Part shown: positions 33,496 to 40,813 of the stretch, in pieces
Position numbering within the stretch: the first letter of the stretch is position 1
Layout: each line of letters begins with the position of its first letter
Assembly (NCBI GenBank): GCA_023664455.1
Contig: JAMPFM010000022.1
Location: 1 to 43,721 of the forward strand
DNA: 43,721 nucleotides
Direction of reading: 5' to 3'
DNA from: Blautia sp.
Lineage (GTDB): Bacteria > Bacillota > Clostridia > Lachnospirales > Lachnospiraceae
Notes under the pieces: model-generated
What the model was told of the DNA's origin: nothing
What the model saw: only the letters and a program-made list of their open reading frames with translations
Database searches by the model: none
Program-made: the position numbers and the translations under genes

Positions 33496-33525
33496 ATCAT
33501 ATCACATATTTTCCAAAAATAAAAC
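33496..33525 (-). promoter_or_regulatory. Extended -10 promoter for the LytM-bactofilin operon
   Basis: On the minus strand TGATATGAT gives an extended -10 (TGA plus TATGAT at 33496-33501), about 85 nt upstream of the ATG at 33412. The -35 region (about 33519-33524) is T-rich and poor, as is common with extended -10 promoters. Confidence 0.5.
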
Positions 33526-33617
33526 CTGCAAAAAGAAAAATTATGCAAAGAAATCTGGAAAAATTCACAAAAAATCAGCAAAGTAACCATAAGAAAACCG
33601 CTTACACGATTATCCTG

Positions 33618-33662
33618 AAAAATCCGGATAGAAATCTTACGCGACTTCTATCCGGATTTTTT
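33618..33662. terminator. Strong terminator after the SipL-like gene
   Basis: Arms AAAATCCGGATAGAA (33618-33632) and TTCTATCCGGATTTT (33646-33660) form a perfect 15-bp stem with T runs on both outer sides, so it can act in both directions. It directly follows the stop codon at 33662. Confidence 0.93.
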
Positions 33663-35218
33663 TAGAAAACACCTTTTACTACCAGGATTTTGTCTCCCGC
33701 TTTGATTTCTTCTGAAACAAGCTCGTTGACTTCTTTTAGCTGGGCAATCGGTACATAATATTTCTTCCCGATATCCCACAGGGTATCGCCCGTTCCTGCG
33801 ATATAAATCACAATGCCGGGCAGTTCGCTGATTTTCGCCATATCCAAATCTGCCACCTTGATATCCGTAATCAGGTTTTTCCTGGTCGTCGTAAAAACAA
33901 GCGCATCGAATCCAAGCGCCGCCTTGATATCCAGTTCGTCGCTATCTATCATGGTCACGCTAAGCTGCTCTAAGCTCCAATGAATATGATAGACCGCCGA
34001 AGGTTCAATATCCGGTACGTCAATTAGGCACTCGAAAGGCAGCGGGCTCTTAGTCGCATAGATGGTATTCTGTCCGTTGGTACAGAGGTAAATCGTCGTC
34101 ACCTGCAGCGTACCGGTAACGGCAATTCCGTTTTCTACTATGCGCTGCTCTTCTATCTGGATTTCCCCTTCGCTATGCAGCAGTTGATACATATGCATTT
34201 CCGTATTCTGGATTCTGACATGATCCGCCGCTTTGCACTTCCCGCTTCCATGCATCAACAGGCTCTTTAAGGGCACTTCACTCGTCACCGCTTCGATTTC
34301 TTTCGCCACACCGTAGATATCCGACAGCACTTCCAGATTCTCTTCTTCATAGAGACGGATATCCAAATCCAATACGTTTTCTACAGAAAAAATCCGTTCT
34401 TCCCCATCAAAATCCGCCTTGATTTCCACACTGCACTGGGACGTCGTATAGCGGATATCCGGCACCATGTTTTCCCGGCACCCGTGACACTCAATCATGC
34501 CGCTGAAAGGCACCGTATTCTCATACCACAGCGTCTTATCCTCATCGCCTTCGCCTTCATAGAGGAAAAAGGCTTTCATTTCGCCCTGCAATGCGATTTT
34601 TTCATCCAGCGTCTTGAAATCCATGTTGTTGAGGGTGATGCTGTACCAGACAATCTGGAATGCGTTTGGCAGATTGCCTGGCAGCTCCATTTCTTCTTTG
34701 ATTCGGAAAATGTCTTTCTTATTGACCGCCATCTGCAAGAGCGGATAAGTCTGTTTGCGGTATTCCACGGGTTCTTCATGGTAGATATCTACCGCCGCTT
34801 CCTGCTCCACCTTTTCTTCCAGCTCCAGCGCAAAGGAAATCATCGCCTGTACGCTCAGTTTTCTGGAATTAATCAGACCCACGCTCAAATCTTCAATTTT
34901 CCAGGATGGCACTATCGTATCCCCATTGTGGACGCCTTCCATATTGATTTTTTCCTCAAAAGGAATATTCGCTTCCATACTGGCGCACATGCCTTCCTCT
35001 TCTGTCAGATATAGAATCTGTACCTGTAGCCTGCCCTTCAAACTGACACGGTCGTCACTTGCGCGGATTTCATCTACTATGACGTCCCCTTTGGCGGTAA
35101 TCAGATGACTTGCGTCCGGCCGGTTATCCGATATATTTACATCCTCTTCCAATACCATCTGGGTGCCCGCCGTATTCGCGATGCGGTCCATATGTATCTT
35201 TTTTTTCACTAATTCCAC
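33662..35218 (-). CDS. SipL-like SPOCS (DUF3794) and LysM spore-coat protein
   Basis: The start is GTG with GGAGG 7 nt upstream; the product has 518 residues. Three related SPOCS/DUF3794 units cover about 20-450 (VSLKGRLQVQILYLTEEEG and GTLQVTTIYLCTNGQN mark the strand pattern). A C-terminal LysM domain follows (about 468-515; YIAGTGDTLWDIGKKYYVPI). This is the layout of Clostridioides SipL, which binds SpoIVA and is needed for spore-coat assembly around the forespore. The gene is single, has its own strong terminator, and lies behind a good sigma-E promoter match. I leave the symbol empty because the assignment rests on architecture. Confidence 0.88.
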   Translation of the reverse strand: MELVKKKIHMDRIANTAGTQMVLEEDVNISDNRPDASHLITAKGDVIVDEIRASDDRVSLKGRLQVQILYLTEEEGMCASMEANIPFEEKINMEGVHNGDTIVPSWKIEDLSVGLINSRKLSVQAMISFALELEEKVEQEAAVDIYHEEPVEYRKQTYPLLQMAVNKKDIFRIKEEMELPGNLPNAFQIVWYSITLNNMDFKTLDEKIALQGEMKAFFLYEGEGDEDKTLWYENTVPFSGMIECHGCRENMVPDIRYTTSQCSVEIKADFDGEERIFSVENVLDLDIRLYEEENLEVLSDIYGVAKEIEAVTSEVPLKSLLMHGSGKCKAADHVRIQNTEMHMYQLLHSEGEIQIEEQRIVENGIAVTGTLQVTTIYLCTNGQNTIYATKSPLPFECLIDVPDIEPSAVYHIHWSLEQLSVTMIDSDELDIKAALGFDALVFTTTRKNLITDIKVADLDMAKISELPGIVIYIAGTGDTLWDIGKKYYVPIAQLKEVNELVSEEIKAGDKILVVKGVF

Positions 35219-35247
35219 AAAAATACCTCCATGCGTATACTTATTGT

Positions 35248-35276
35248 ATTGTATGCCGCATGAAGGTAATGTATGA
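35248..35276 (-). promoter_or_regulatory. Candidate sigma-E sporulation promoter
   Basis: On the minus strand TCATACA (35270-35276) and CATACAAT (35248-35255), separated by 14 nt, match the sigma-E consensus (about KMATATT, 14-15 nt, CATACAnT). Transcription would begin about 23 nt before the GTG of the SipL-like gene. The remaining gap (35277-35389) holds a small hairpin, AGAGAT/ATCTCT, and no gene. Confidence 0.65.
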
Positions 35277-35389
35277 CTGTTATTCCCGCAAGCAGCGAGT
35301 CAGGTGGCTTGCAGAGATACTTGCATCTCTTGGACATATTATATCATCACGTCAGTCAAACTTCGCACATAATGTTTGAACTGTACAAC

Positions 35390-35704
35390 CTACCGGGTAA
35401 TATTTTCATAATCCTGCGAGTCATGATAGACGCCATCGACATAAACCTTATTGCCTTCTATTCTGTAAAGCATAAAATATTTATGGCGCTTAAAATGAAT
35501 CGTCCGATAGCCCAAAGCACGCAGCTTGGGGTCGTCACACAATTGCAGACTGCCCGCTACATGGGAAAGCCTTAACCGAGTATCCTCAGCATCGGCTATG
35601 ACGCTCCGCGCAGCCTGTTCATTTTCAAACTCACAAAGGATGTAATTAACGGCATGATCAAGCTGCGCTTTTGCCGGATAAGTCAAAATAACTTCATAAT
35701 CCAT
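35390..35704 (-). CDS. RelE/ParE-family toxin
   Basis: The start chosen is ATG at 35704 (MDYEVILTYPAKAQLDHAVN), which overlaps the antitoxin stop by 11 nt; the product has 104 residues. The fold pattern fits ParE/RelE: an opening strand, two helices (AQLDHAVNYILCEFENEQAA), then a strand-rich half with GYRTIHFKRHKYFMLYRIEG and VYVDGVYHDSQDYENI. These toxins block gyrase (ParE) or cut mRNA at the ribosome (RelE). The catalytic set is not clear enough to choose. The tight overlap with the antitoxin gene is typical. Confidence 0.87.
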   Translation of the reverse strand: MDYEVILTYPAKAQLDHAVNYILCEFENEQAARSVIADAEDTRLRLSHVAGSLQLCDDPKLRALGYRTIHFKRHKYFMLYRIEGNKVYVDGVYHDSQDYENITR

Positions 35705-35933
35705 ATTTTTCACTGATTTCTGCAAGCGCCTGCCCCATTTCCTGGCATTTTCCTTCAGCGGCCTGCTGTCTTGAAACTTCTAAGTCCCTGTATATTTCTT
35801 CCCGGCTCTTTGGCTGGAACGGGCACGCAGCACCGTGCTGCCTAAACAGTTTCTTAGTAAAATCCTGAATCTTGACCAGATCAGCCTCTGGCAATACTTC
35901 CAGCATAGAGATCGTACTTTCCAAGGTACTCAT
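35694..35933 (-). CDS. Antitoxin of the RelE/ParE pair
   Basis: The start chosen is ATG at 35933 (MSTLESTISMLEVLPEADLV) with AGGAGG 6 nt upstream, giving 79 residues. The N-terminal helix-forming half (ISMLEVLPEADLVKIQDFTK) is typical of a clostridial antitoxin group. The C-terminal half (REEIYRDLEVSRQQAAEGKC) would wrap the toxin. No DNA-binding motif is certain, but antitoxins of this type usually repress their own promoter. Confidence 0.83.
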   Translation of the reverse strand: MSTLESTISMLEVLPEADLVKIQDFTKKLFRQHGAACPFQPKSREEIYRDLEVSRQQAAEGKCQEMGQALAEISEKYGL

Positions 35934-35975
35934 CTTAATCCTCCTGTTCCGCAAATGAGAAACAATTTTATGAAA

Positions 35976-36015
35976 CATAATTTGATAAGTGTGATCATAA
36001 TTTAATTTTATTATA
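35976..36015 (-). promoter_or_regulatory. Toxin-antitoxin promoter region with spaced direct repeats
   Basis: A consensus -10 TATAAT lies at 36010-36015 on the minus strand. Just downstream, CATAATTT occurs twice (35976-35983 and 35996-36003 on the plus strand), exactly 20 bp apart, so on the same face of the helix. That is a plausible autoregulatory operator. The -35 is weak. Confidence 0.45.
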
Positions 36016-36094
36016 ACATTTCCGGACAAAATTATAAACTGCTTTTTCAAATGTGTTTTTATCTACCGGCGTGATAACATAACGACTGCCGCGA

Positions 36095-36166
36095 GAGTCA
36101 ATACCCCGATGCTCTGCATCGCTTCTTGTTTGATGCTCCGTATGCTTGCATCTGGATTATTGACTC
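36095..36166. repeat. Three-way-junction inverted repeat downstream of pyrD
   Basis: Outer arms GAGTCAATA (36095-36103) and TATTGACTC (36158-36166) enclose two smaller hairpins, each GATGC/GCATC (36108-36120 and 36132-36152). It begins 10 nt after the pyrD stop. It has no T run, so it is more likely a structural or processing element than a simple terminator. Confidence 0.7.
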
Positions 36167-36175
36167 ACTGTATGC

Positions 36176-37081
36176 CTAGGATTCCACCGCTCCAATCAGC
36201 TCCCTGATATCTTCAATTCCGTATCTGCGCATATAGTCTTCTATGCCGTCTACAATTTCCACCGTCGTATAGGGGTTGACGAAATTCATGGCGCCCACCG
36301 CCACTGCCGCAGCGCCCGCCAGCAGAAACTCTATCGCATCTTCCGCCGTAGCAATGCCGCCCATACCGATAACCGGAATATTTACCGCTCTCGCCGCCTG
36401 ATATACCATTCTCACCGCTATCGGTTTAATCGCTGGTCCCGACATGCCGCCGGTCTTATTGGCAAGCACAAATTTCCGGCGGTGGACGTCGATTTTCATC
36501 CCTGTAATCGTATTAATCAACGAAATGGCATCGGCTCCTGCCGCTTCCGCTGCCCGCGCCATTTCCGCGATATCCGTTACATTGGGCGTCAGCTTCATGA
36601 TAATGGGCTGCTTCGCCTTCTTTTTAATCTCGGAAGTAATTTCATACAGACACTTTGCGTCCTGTCCAAAAGCAATCGCGCCTTCTTTGACATTCGGGCA
36701 GGATACGTTGATTTCCAGTAAGTCCACCGGCTGACTTGCAAGCCGTTCCACCACTTCCAGATAGTCTTCCGCGGTTTTTCCGCAGACATTGACGATCATT
36801 TTCGTATCATATTTCTGTAAAAAGGGAATATCCCTTTCGATAAACACATCTATGCCCGGATTCTGTAATCCGATGGCATTGAGCATACCGCCGTACACTT
36901 CCGCCACCCGCGGCGTAGGATTCCCCGGCCACGCTACATTGGCGACGCCTTTGGTCACAACGGCGCCCAATTTATTCAAATCTACGAAATCACAATACTC
37001 CATTCCAGAGCCAAAAGTCCCGGATGCGGTCATAACCGGGTTTTTCAATGTAACGCCCGCGATTGTCACCTTTGTATTCAT
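36176..37081 (-). CDS. pyrD: Dihydroorotate dehydrogenase (NAD+) catalytic subunit, class 1B
   Basis: The gene encodes 301 residues with the family landmarks: MTASGTFGSGMEY near the start, the flavin and substrate region LLEINVSCPNVKEG with the catalytic cysteine of class 1B, IMKLTPNVTDIAEMARAAEA, NKTGGMSGPAIKPIAVRMVY and VIGMGGIATAEDAIEFLLAG. It oxidises dihydroorotate to orotate using FMN and passes electrons to PyrK. The start codon overlaps the pyrK stop by one base (TGATG), as expected for subunits made in equal amounts. Confidence 0.97.
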   Translation of the reverse strand: MNTKVTIAGVTLKNPVMTASGTFGSGMEYCDFVDLNKLGAVVTKGVANVAWPGNPTPRVAEVYGGMLNAIGLQNPGIDVFIERDIPFLQKYDTKMIVNVCGKTAEDYLEVVERLASQPVDLLEINVSCPNVKEGAIAFGQDAKCLYEITSEIKKKAKQPIIMKLTPNVTDIAEMARAAEAAGADAISLINTITGMKIDVHRRKFVLANKTGGMSGPAIKPIAVRMVYQAARAVNIPVIGMGGIATAEDAIEFLLAGAAAVAVGAMNFVNPYTTVEIVDGIEDYMRRYGIEDIRELIGAVES

Positions 37082-37869
37082 CAGATATCCACCTCGTTTG
37101 CTTCAAATACCGGACCATCCGTACAAATGCGCGCATTGTGCACATGGGAATGATGGTCCACCTCTTTTGTCTTACAGACGCAGCCCAGACAAACGCCTAC
37201 CCCGCATGCCATCCGCTCTTCTAATGACAGATACGCTTCGATGCCTTTTTCCTGGGCATAGTTTTTGATGGCGCGTAACATCGGCATTGGTCCGCATGCC
37301 ATGATGATATCCGCATGTAGCTGATGCTCCTCTATGGCATTCATCACATTGCCTCTGCTCCCCACGCTTCCATCTTCCGTGGCGATATAAAGCTGTCCGT
37401 TCTGCGCCAATTCCTTTTCCAGAAATAAATCGTTGTTCCGATAACCGACGATGATTTTTTTCTCCGCCTGTAACTCCTTCGCCAGCTGTAACATCGGCGG
37501 GATTCCGATGCCGCCGCCTATCAGGAATGCTTCTTTTCCTTCCGCCTTCTCAAGCGGGAAGCCGTTCCCTAAAACGCCCAATACCGCAGCCGTTTCCCCT
37601 GCCCGGTAAGTGGCAAATTCTTTCGTCCCCTGCCCTGCGATACGGTAAACAAGCCGCAGCCTGTTCTTTTCTTTATCCGTCTCACAGATACTAATTGGTC
37701 TTGGTAACAGCGTAGCAGCGTTCTTAGGATAAACCGCCACGAATTGTCCGGGACGCGCATCTTGTGCCAAGTCTGTTTCCAGCCACATATCATAAATCTG
37801 TTCTGCAATTTGTTTTTGTGACACAACTGTCACAATCGTCTTTTTCTTCTGCGGCATTTTAATAACCAT
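37081..37869 (-). CDS. pyrK: Dihydroorotate dehydrogenase electron-transfer subunit
   Basis: This 262-residue protein has a ferredoxin-reductase-like FAD domain (RPISICETDKEKNRLRLVYR), an NAD-binding region (FLIGGGIGIPPMLQLAKELQ) and a C-terminal [2Fe-2S] site with cysteines in CGVGVCLGCVCKT plus ICTDGPVF. It moves electrons from dihydroorotate (via PyrD) to NAD+. ATG 37869 follows GAGGAAGGAGC; an internal ATG at codon 5 is a possible alternative. Two stable hairpins (37886-37942) lie upstream, between it and pyrC. Confidence 0.96.
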   Translation of the reverse strand: MVIKMPQKKKTIVTVVSQKQIAEQIYDMWLETDLAQDARPGQFVAVYPKNAATLLPRPISICETDKEKNRLRLVYRIAGQGTKEFATYRAGETAAVLGVLGNGFPLEKAEGKEAFLIGGGIGIPPMLQLAKELQAEKKIIVGYRNNDLFLEKELAQNGQLYIATEDGSVGSRGNVMNAIEEHQLHADIIMACGPMPMLRAIKNYAQEKGIEAYLSLEERMACGVGVCLGCVCKTKEVDHHSHVHNARICTDGPVFEANEVDI

Positions 37870-37885
37870 GCTCCTTCCTCAACGT

Positions 37886-37942
37886 GCGAATTTGTGCCCT
37901 CAAGCACAAATTTGCGGTTGAAAGAATGCAATTCTTTCAACC
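37886..37942. repeat. Two adjacent hairpins between pyrC and pyrK
   Basis: The first is GCGAATTTGTG (37886-37896) with CACAAATTTGC (37905-37915). The second is a perfect 12-bp stem, GGTTGAAAGAAT (37916-37927) with ATTCTTTCAACC (37931-37942) and a 3-nt loop. They stack directly and precede the pyrK ribosome site. No T tract follows on the minus strand. Confidence 0.8.
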
Positions 37943-38024
37943 TTACCATACCTTTCCAGCATCAATCATTTCTTTCTCTCTGCTGCCTTATTCTTTTTCA
38001 CATGTTCACGCTGCCTTGTCAATT

Positions 38025-39383
38025 TCAATCTTCTTTCCGGTAAACGACGTTTCCGCCGCATATCGTATGCGTGACTATCCCTGGCATTTTTTCACCGATA
38101 AAAGGGGAGTTCTCTGCCTTGGATGCAAAGCCGTCCCGTCTGACAGTCCAGACTGCATCCTTTTTTAAAATCGTCACATCAGCCGGACCGCCTTCTGCGA
38201 GATACCCTGCGTCCAGTCGATAAAAGCGGGCGGGCGCAAGACTCATTTTCTCTATCAGTCCCATCATCGTCAGATATCCCGGATTCACCAGCTCCCGAAT
38301 CCCCAGCGACAACGCCGTTTCCAATCCGATGATACCACTTGGCGCTTCCGTAATCGGTCTGGCTTTCTCTTCGCTGCTATGGGGCGCATGGTCGGTGGCA
38401 ATCATGTCGATGGCGCCGTCTTTCAGCCCCTTAATAATCGCCAGTCTGTCGTCCTCTTCCCGCAGCGGCGGATTCATTTTCGCCAGCGTACCGTGTCTGA
38501 TCGCGGCTTCCTGCGTCAGTGTAAAATGATGGGGTGCGGCTTCCGCATAGATATGCCCGCCCTGTTTTTTCGCCTCTCTTACAAGTTCCACTGCTTCTTT
38601 CGTGCTGATATGCTGAATCAACAAATCCGCCGCTTCTTTCATGGCGATTCTGATATCCCTTTCTACCATGCGGATTTCCGCTTCCCGCATAGAGCCGCCG
38701 ATGCCAAAATGCGCGGACGCAGCCCCGACATGAATGCCGTTATTGGTAATATACGCCGGGTCCTCCTCGTGCAGACTGACTGGCTTGCCAAGTTTTGCCG
38801 CCCTTTGCAGCGCCGCCCGCAAGACTTTTTCTTCCAGAATCGGTTTCCCATCGTCTGTAAAACCTACTGCCCCCGCCTGGCTCAATCTTTCCATGTCCAC
38901 AAGCTCCCGCCCCTGCATTCCCATCGTCACATTGGCGCAGCTATGAATATGAAGACCGGTTTTTGCCCCTTTCTGCAGGATATATGCCAGCGTTTCCTCG
39001 CTATCCACGGGCGGATTCGTATTCGCCATCAGCACGACCGTGGTAAAACCACCTTTTGCCGCAGCCCGCGCCCCGCTTTCGATATCCTCTTTGTAGGTAT
39101 AGCCGGGATCCCTGAAATGCACATGACCGTCCACAAGCCCCGGCGCGATGATACAGCCGGCGGCGTCAATGATTTCTACCGCTTCCACTGCTGCCGGCTT
39201 CGTCGTTTCCGTTTCCGCTTGCCTGGCGGTATCCTGCCCTCCGGCAATATCATGTTCCAAATCAGACAGCTTCGTCCCCTGCCCTACAATTCTGACAATT
39301 TTACCGTCCCGTATCAAAAGATTGCGGTATGCTTCCGTCCCTGATTCAGGATCCATCAGATAGCCGTTGATAATATAAATCAT
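38025..39383 (-). CDS. pyrC: Dihydroorotase
   Basis: The start chosen is ATG at 39383 (MIYIINGYLMDPESGTEAYR), 452 residues; an ATG four codons earlier is possible. Type I dihydroorotase motifs are present: GLVDGHVHFRDPGYTYKED (metal-binding H-x-H and substrate Arg), NTNPPVDS, HEEDPAY, YAEAAPHHFTLT and ATDHAPHS with the catalytic Asp. The enzyme closes carbamoyl-aspartate to dihydroorotate, one step before PyrKD. Compared with usual family members there is an additional low-complexity stretch of about 27 residues (about 44-70, rich in Ala, Glu and Thr) inside the N-terminal beta sandwich, probably an external loop. Confidence 0.96.
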   Translation of the reverse strand: MIYIINGYLMDPESGTEAYRNLLIRDGKIVRIVGQGTKLSDLEHDIAGGQDTARQAETETTKPAAVEAVEIIDAAGCIIAPGLVDGHVHFRDPGYTYKEDIESGARAAAKGGFTTVVLMANTNPPVDSEETLAYILQKGAKTGLHIHSCANVTMGMQGRELVDMERLSQAGAVGFTDDGKPILEEKVLRAALQRAAKLGKPVSLHEEDPAYITNNGIHVGAASAHFGIGGSMREAEIRMVERDIRIAMKEAADLLIQHISTKEAVELVREAKKQGGHIYAEAAPHHFTLTQEAAIRHGTLAKMNPPLREEDDRLAIIKGLKDGAIDMIATDHAPHSSEEKARPITEAPSGIIGLETALSLGIRELVNPGYLTMMGLIEKMSLAPARFYRLDAGYLAEGGPADVTILKKDAVWTVRRDGFASKAENSPFIGEKMPGIVTHTICGGNVVYRKED

Positions 39384-39434
39384 AGGAATGCCCATTCCTT
39401 TCTCTTCCCCGTAAGATCTCTTTAAGTGGGGTTA

Positions 39435-39462
39435 TGTATATCTTATCATAAAACCTAATCAA
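39435..39462 (-). promoter_or_regulatory. Candidate promoter for the pyrC-pyrK-pyrD unit
   Basis: On the minus strand TTGATT (39457-39462), 16 nt and TATACA (39435-39440) lie about 50 nt before the pyrC start and overlap the stop codon of the upstream lipoprotein gene. No PyrR-type attenuator is evident in the short leader. Confidence 0.45.
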
Positions 39463-39874
39463 AGACCACCGGCTTATCTACATATTCTGCCTTCACTACG
39501 ACATAAGGGTAAGTAGGCGCAAGCTTTCCTTTTTCCTCAGCATTCGGACCAATCAGATTGGTATCGATATAGACCGCGTTAGTAGTTTCATACAGTTCGT
39601 TGACCGCTATGCTGTAGCCCCCCGTTTCCTGTTCGCCGTAACCCACGCAGATATAGAGAAAACCCTGGTCCTGAAAAGTCATTTTAAAAGACGCGTTCTT
39701 CTTTTCCTCGATTAACGTCAGTAATTCTTCCGGCAGTTTATCTTCGGCAATCACACTAAACTCTAAATCTTTCACTTTTTCCATCGGGTCCTGTTTCGCC
39801 CCGCACGCGAGTATACTCATGCACATCAGCCCGACAAGGCAGACGCTGCAGAGCCTTTTTCTCAATTCACTCAT
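39455..39874 (-). CDS. Lipoprotein with PrcB-like domain
   Basis: The start chosen is ATG at 39874 (MSELRKRLCSVCLVGLMCMS), 9 nt from AAGGA; an ATG two codons earlier is nearly as good. The product has 139 residues. A lipoprotein signal ends in lipobox ILAC. The rest matches the PrcB C-terminal domain pattern: ICVGYGEQETGGYSIAVNEL and then TYPYVVVKAE. That domain is named from a treponemal protease-complex subunit, and its role in Clostridia is not settled. The gene is divergent from the PlsC gene. Confidence 0.8.
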   Translation of the reverse strand: MSELRKRLCSVCLVGLMCMSILACGAKQDPMEKVKDLEFSVIAEDKLPEELLTLIEEKKNASFKMTFQDQGFLYICVGYGEQETGGYSIAVNELYETTNAVYIDTNLIGPNAEEKGKLAPTYPYVVVKAEYVDKPVVFD

Positions 39875-39970
39875 CCTCATGTTTCCTTTCCATTCCATAT
39901 CCATGTATCCGCTTTGTAATACACTTTCGTTATTACTCATTTTATTATGAAATAGAAAGGTCTATTCCTA

Positions 39971-39999
39971 TTGATTAAAAAACAGAATTTCGTTATAAT
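39971..39999 (+). promoter_or_regulatory. Strong sigma-A promoter
   Basis: TTGATT (39971-39976), a 17-nt spacer and a perfect TATAAT (39994-39999) precede the acyltransferase gene. The expected transcript starts near 40006, giving a leader of about 50 nt. Confidence 0.8.
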
Positions 40000-40054
40000 A
40001 AGAAAATGAATGTATTGCGCGAGCCCAGAGGGCAGGGAAAGGCATGGTTACGAT

Positions 40055-40789
40055 ATGATTCGCTTTATAATCCTGGTATTGTTTGTATTATTGTTTCTAG
40101 TCTGCAGCATTCCGCTGTTAATCGCGGAATTTATTATCGGTAAATTTAATATGGAGTTAAAAAGCCGCAGTTCCCTTGCCATCGTCAACTGGGCATTCCG
40201 CGGCTGTCTGTTCATCGCCGGCGCCGACGTCACAGTTATCGGGGAAGAAAACGTCCCCAAGGACGAACCGGTGCTTTATATCGGCAATCATCGGAGCTAT
40301 TTCGATATCCTGATTACTTATATCAGGGTTCCAAGACCTACAGGCTACATCGCCAAAAAAGAAATGCTGCGCTACCCACTGCTGCGCGACTGGATGAAAT
40401 ATTTACACTGCCTGTTCTTAGATAGGAACGACCTCAAGCAAGGCATGAAAACCATTCTGGAAGGCATCGAAAAAGTAAATTCCGGCATATCCATCTGCAT
40501 CTTCCCGGAAGGCACGAGAAACAGGGTCAACGATACGTTTATGCCCTTCCATGCGGGCAGCTTCAAAATCGCGGAAAAGACCGGTTGTCCGATTATTCCC
40601 ATGAGTATCAATAACGCCGCCGCTATTTTTGAAGACCATCTTCCCCGCATCAAGAAAGCGCATGTCATCCTCGAATACGGTAAGCCGATTTATATGAAAG
40701 ATATGACGCGGGAAGAAAAGAAACGCATTCATGTGACTGTCCAGGAAACGATTAAGGAAACGTATTTTAAAAATAAAGAACTGGTGTAA
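40055..40789 (+). CDS. 1-acyl-sn-glycerol-3-phosphate acyltransferase (PlsC family)
   Basis: The start chosen is ATG at 40055 (MIRFIILVLFVLLFLVCSIP), giving 244 residues; an ATG 15 codons earlier would put a charged leader before the membrane helix. One N-terminal membrane segment is followed by the acyltransferase motifs NHRSYFD (H-x4-D, catalytic) and FPEGTRNR (substrate phosphate binding), with PIIPMSINNA further on. The enzyme adds the second acyl chain in making phosphatidic acid on the inner face of the membrane. The ribosome site is weak (AAAGG 12 nt upstream). The gene is alone on the plus strand with its own promoter and terminator. Confidence 0.93.
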   Translation: MIRFIILVLFVLLFLVCSIPLLIAEFIIGKFNMELKSRSSLAIVNWAFRGCLFIAGADVTVIGEENVPKDEPVLYIGNHRSYFDILITYIRVPRPTGYIAKKEMLRYPLLRDWMKYLHCLFLDRNDLKQGMKTILEGIEKVNSGISICIFPEGTRNRVNDTFMPFHAGSFKIAEKTGCPIIPMSINNAAAIFEDHLPRIKKAHVILEYGKPIYMKDMTREEKKRIHVTVQETIKETYFKNKELV

Positions 40790-40806
40790 AAGCCAGTTCT
40801 TTTTTT
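40776..40806. terminator. Bidirectional terminator
   Basis: AAGAACTGG (40776-40784) and CCAGTTCTT (40793-40801) form a 9-bp stem followed by six T residues on the plus strand, with a T-rich run also on the minus strand. The plsC stop codon lies in the loop. It serves the two convergent genes. Confidence 0.9.
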
Positions 40807-40813
40807 ACATTCC

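Noticed and set aside
36095-36166. tRNA gene
   Set aside because: The cloverleaf-like pairing lacks an acceptor stem of proper length, a T-loop TTC and a D-loop pattern.
38379-39344. Plus-strand frame of 321 codons
   Set aside because: It is fully antisense to pyrC, and the sequence is rich in Arg, His and Phe as expected for a shadow of a real gene.
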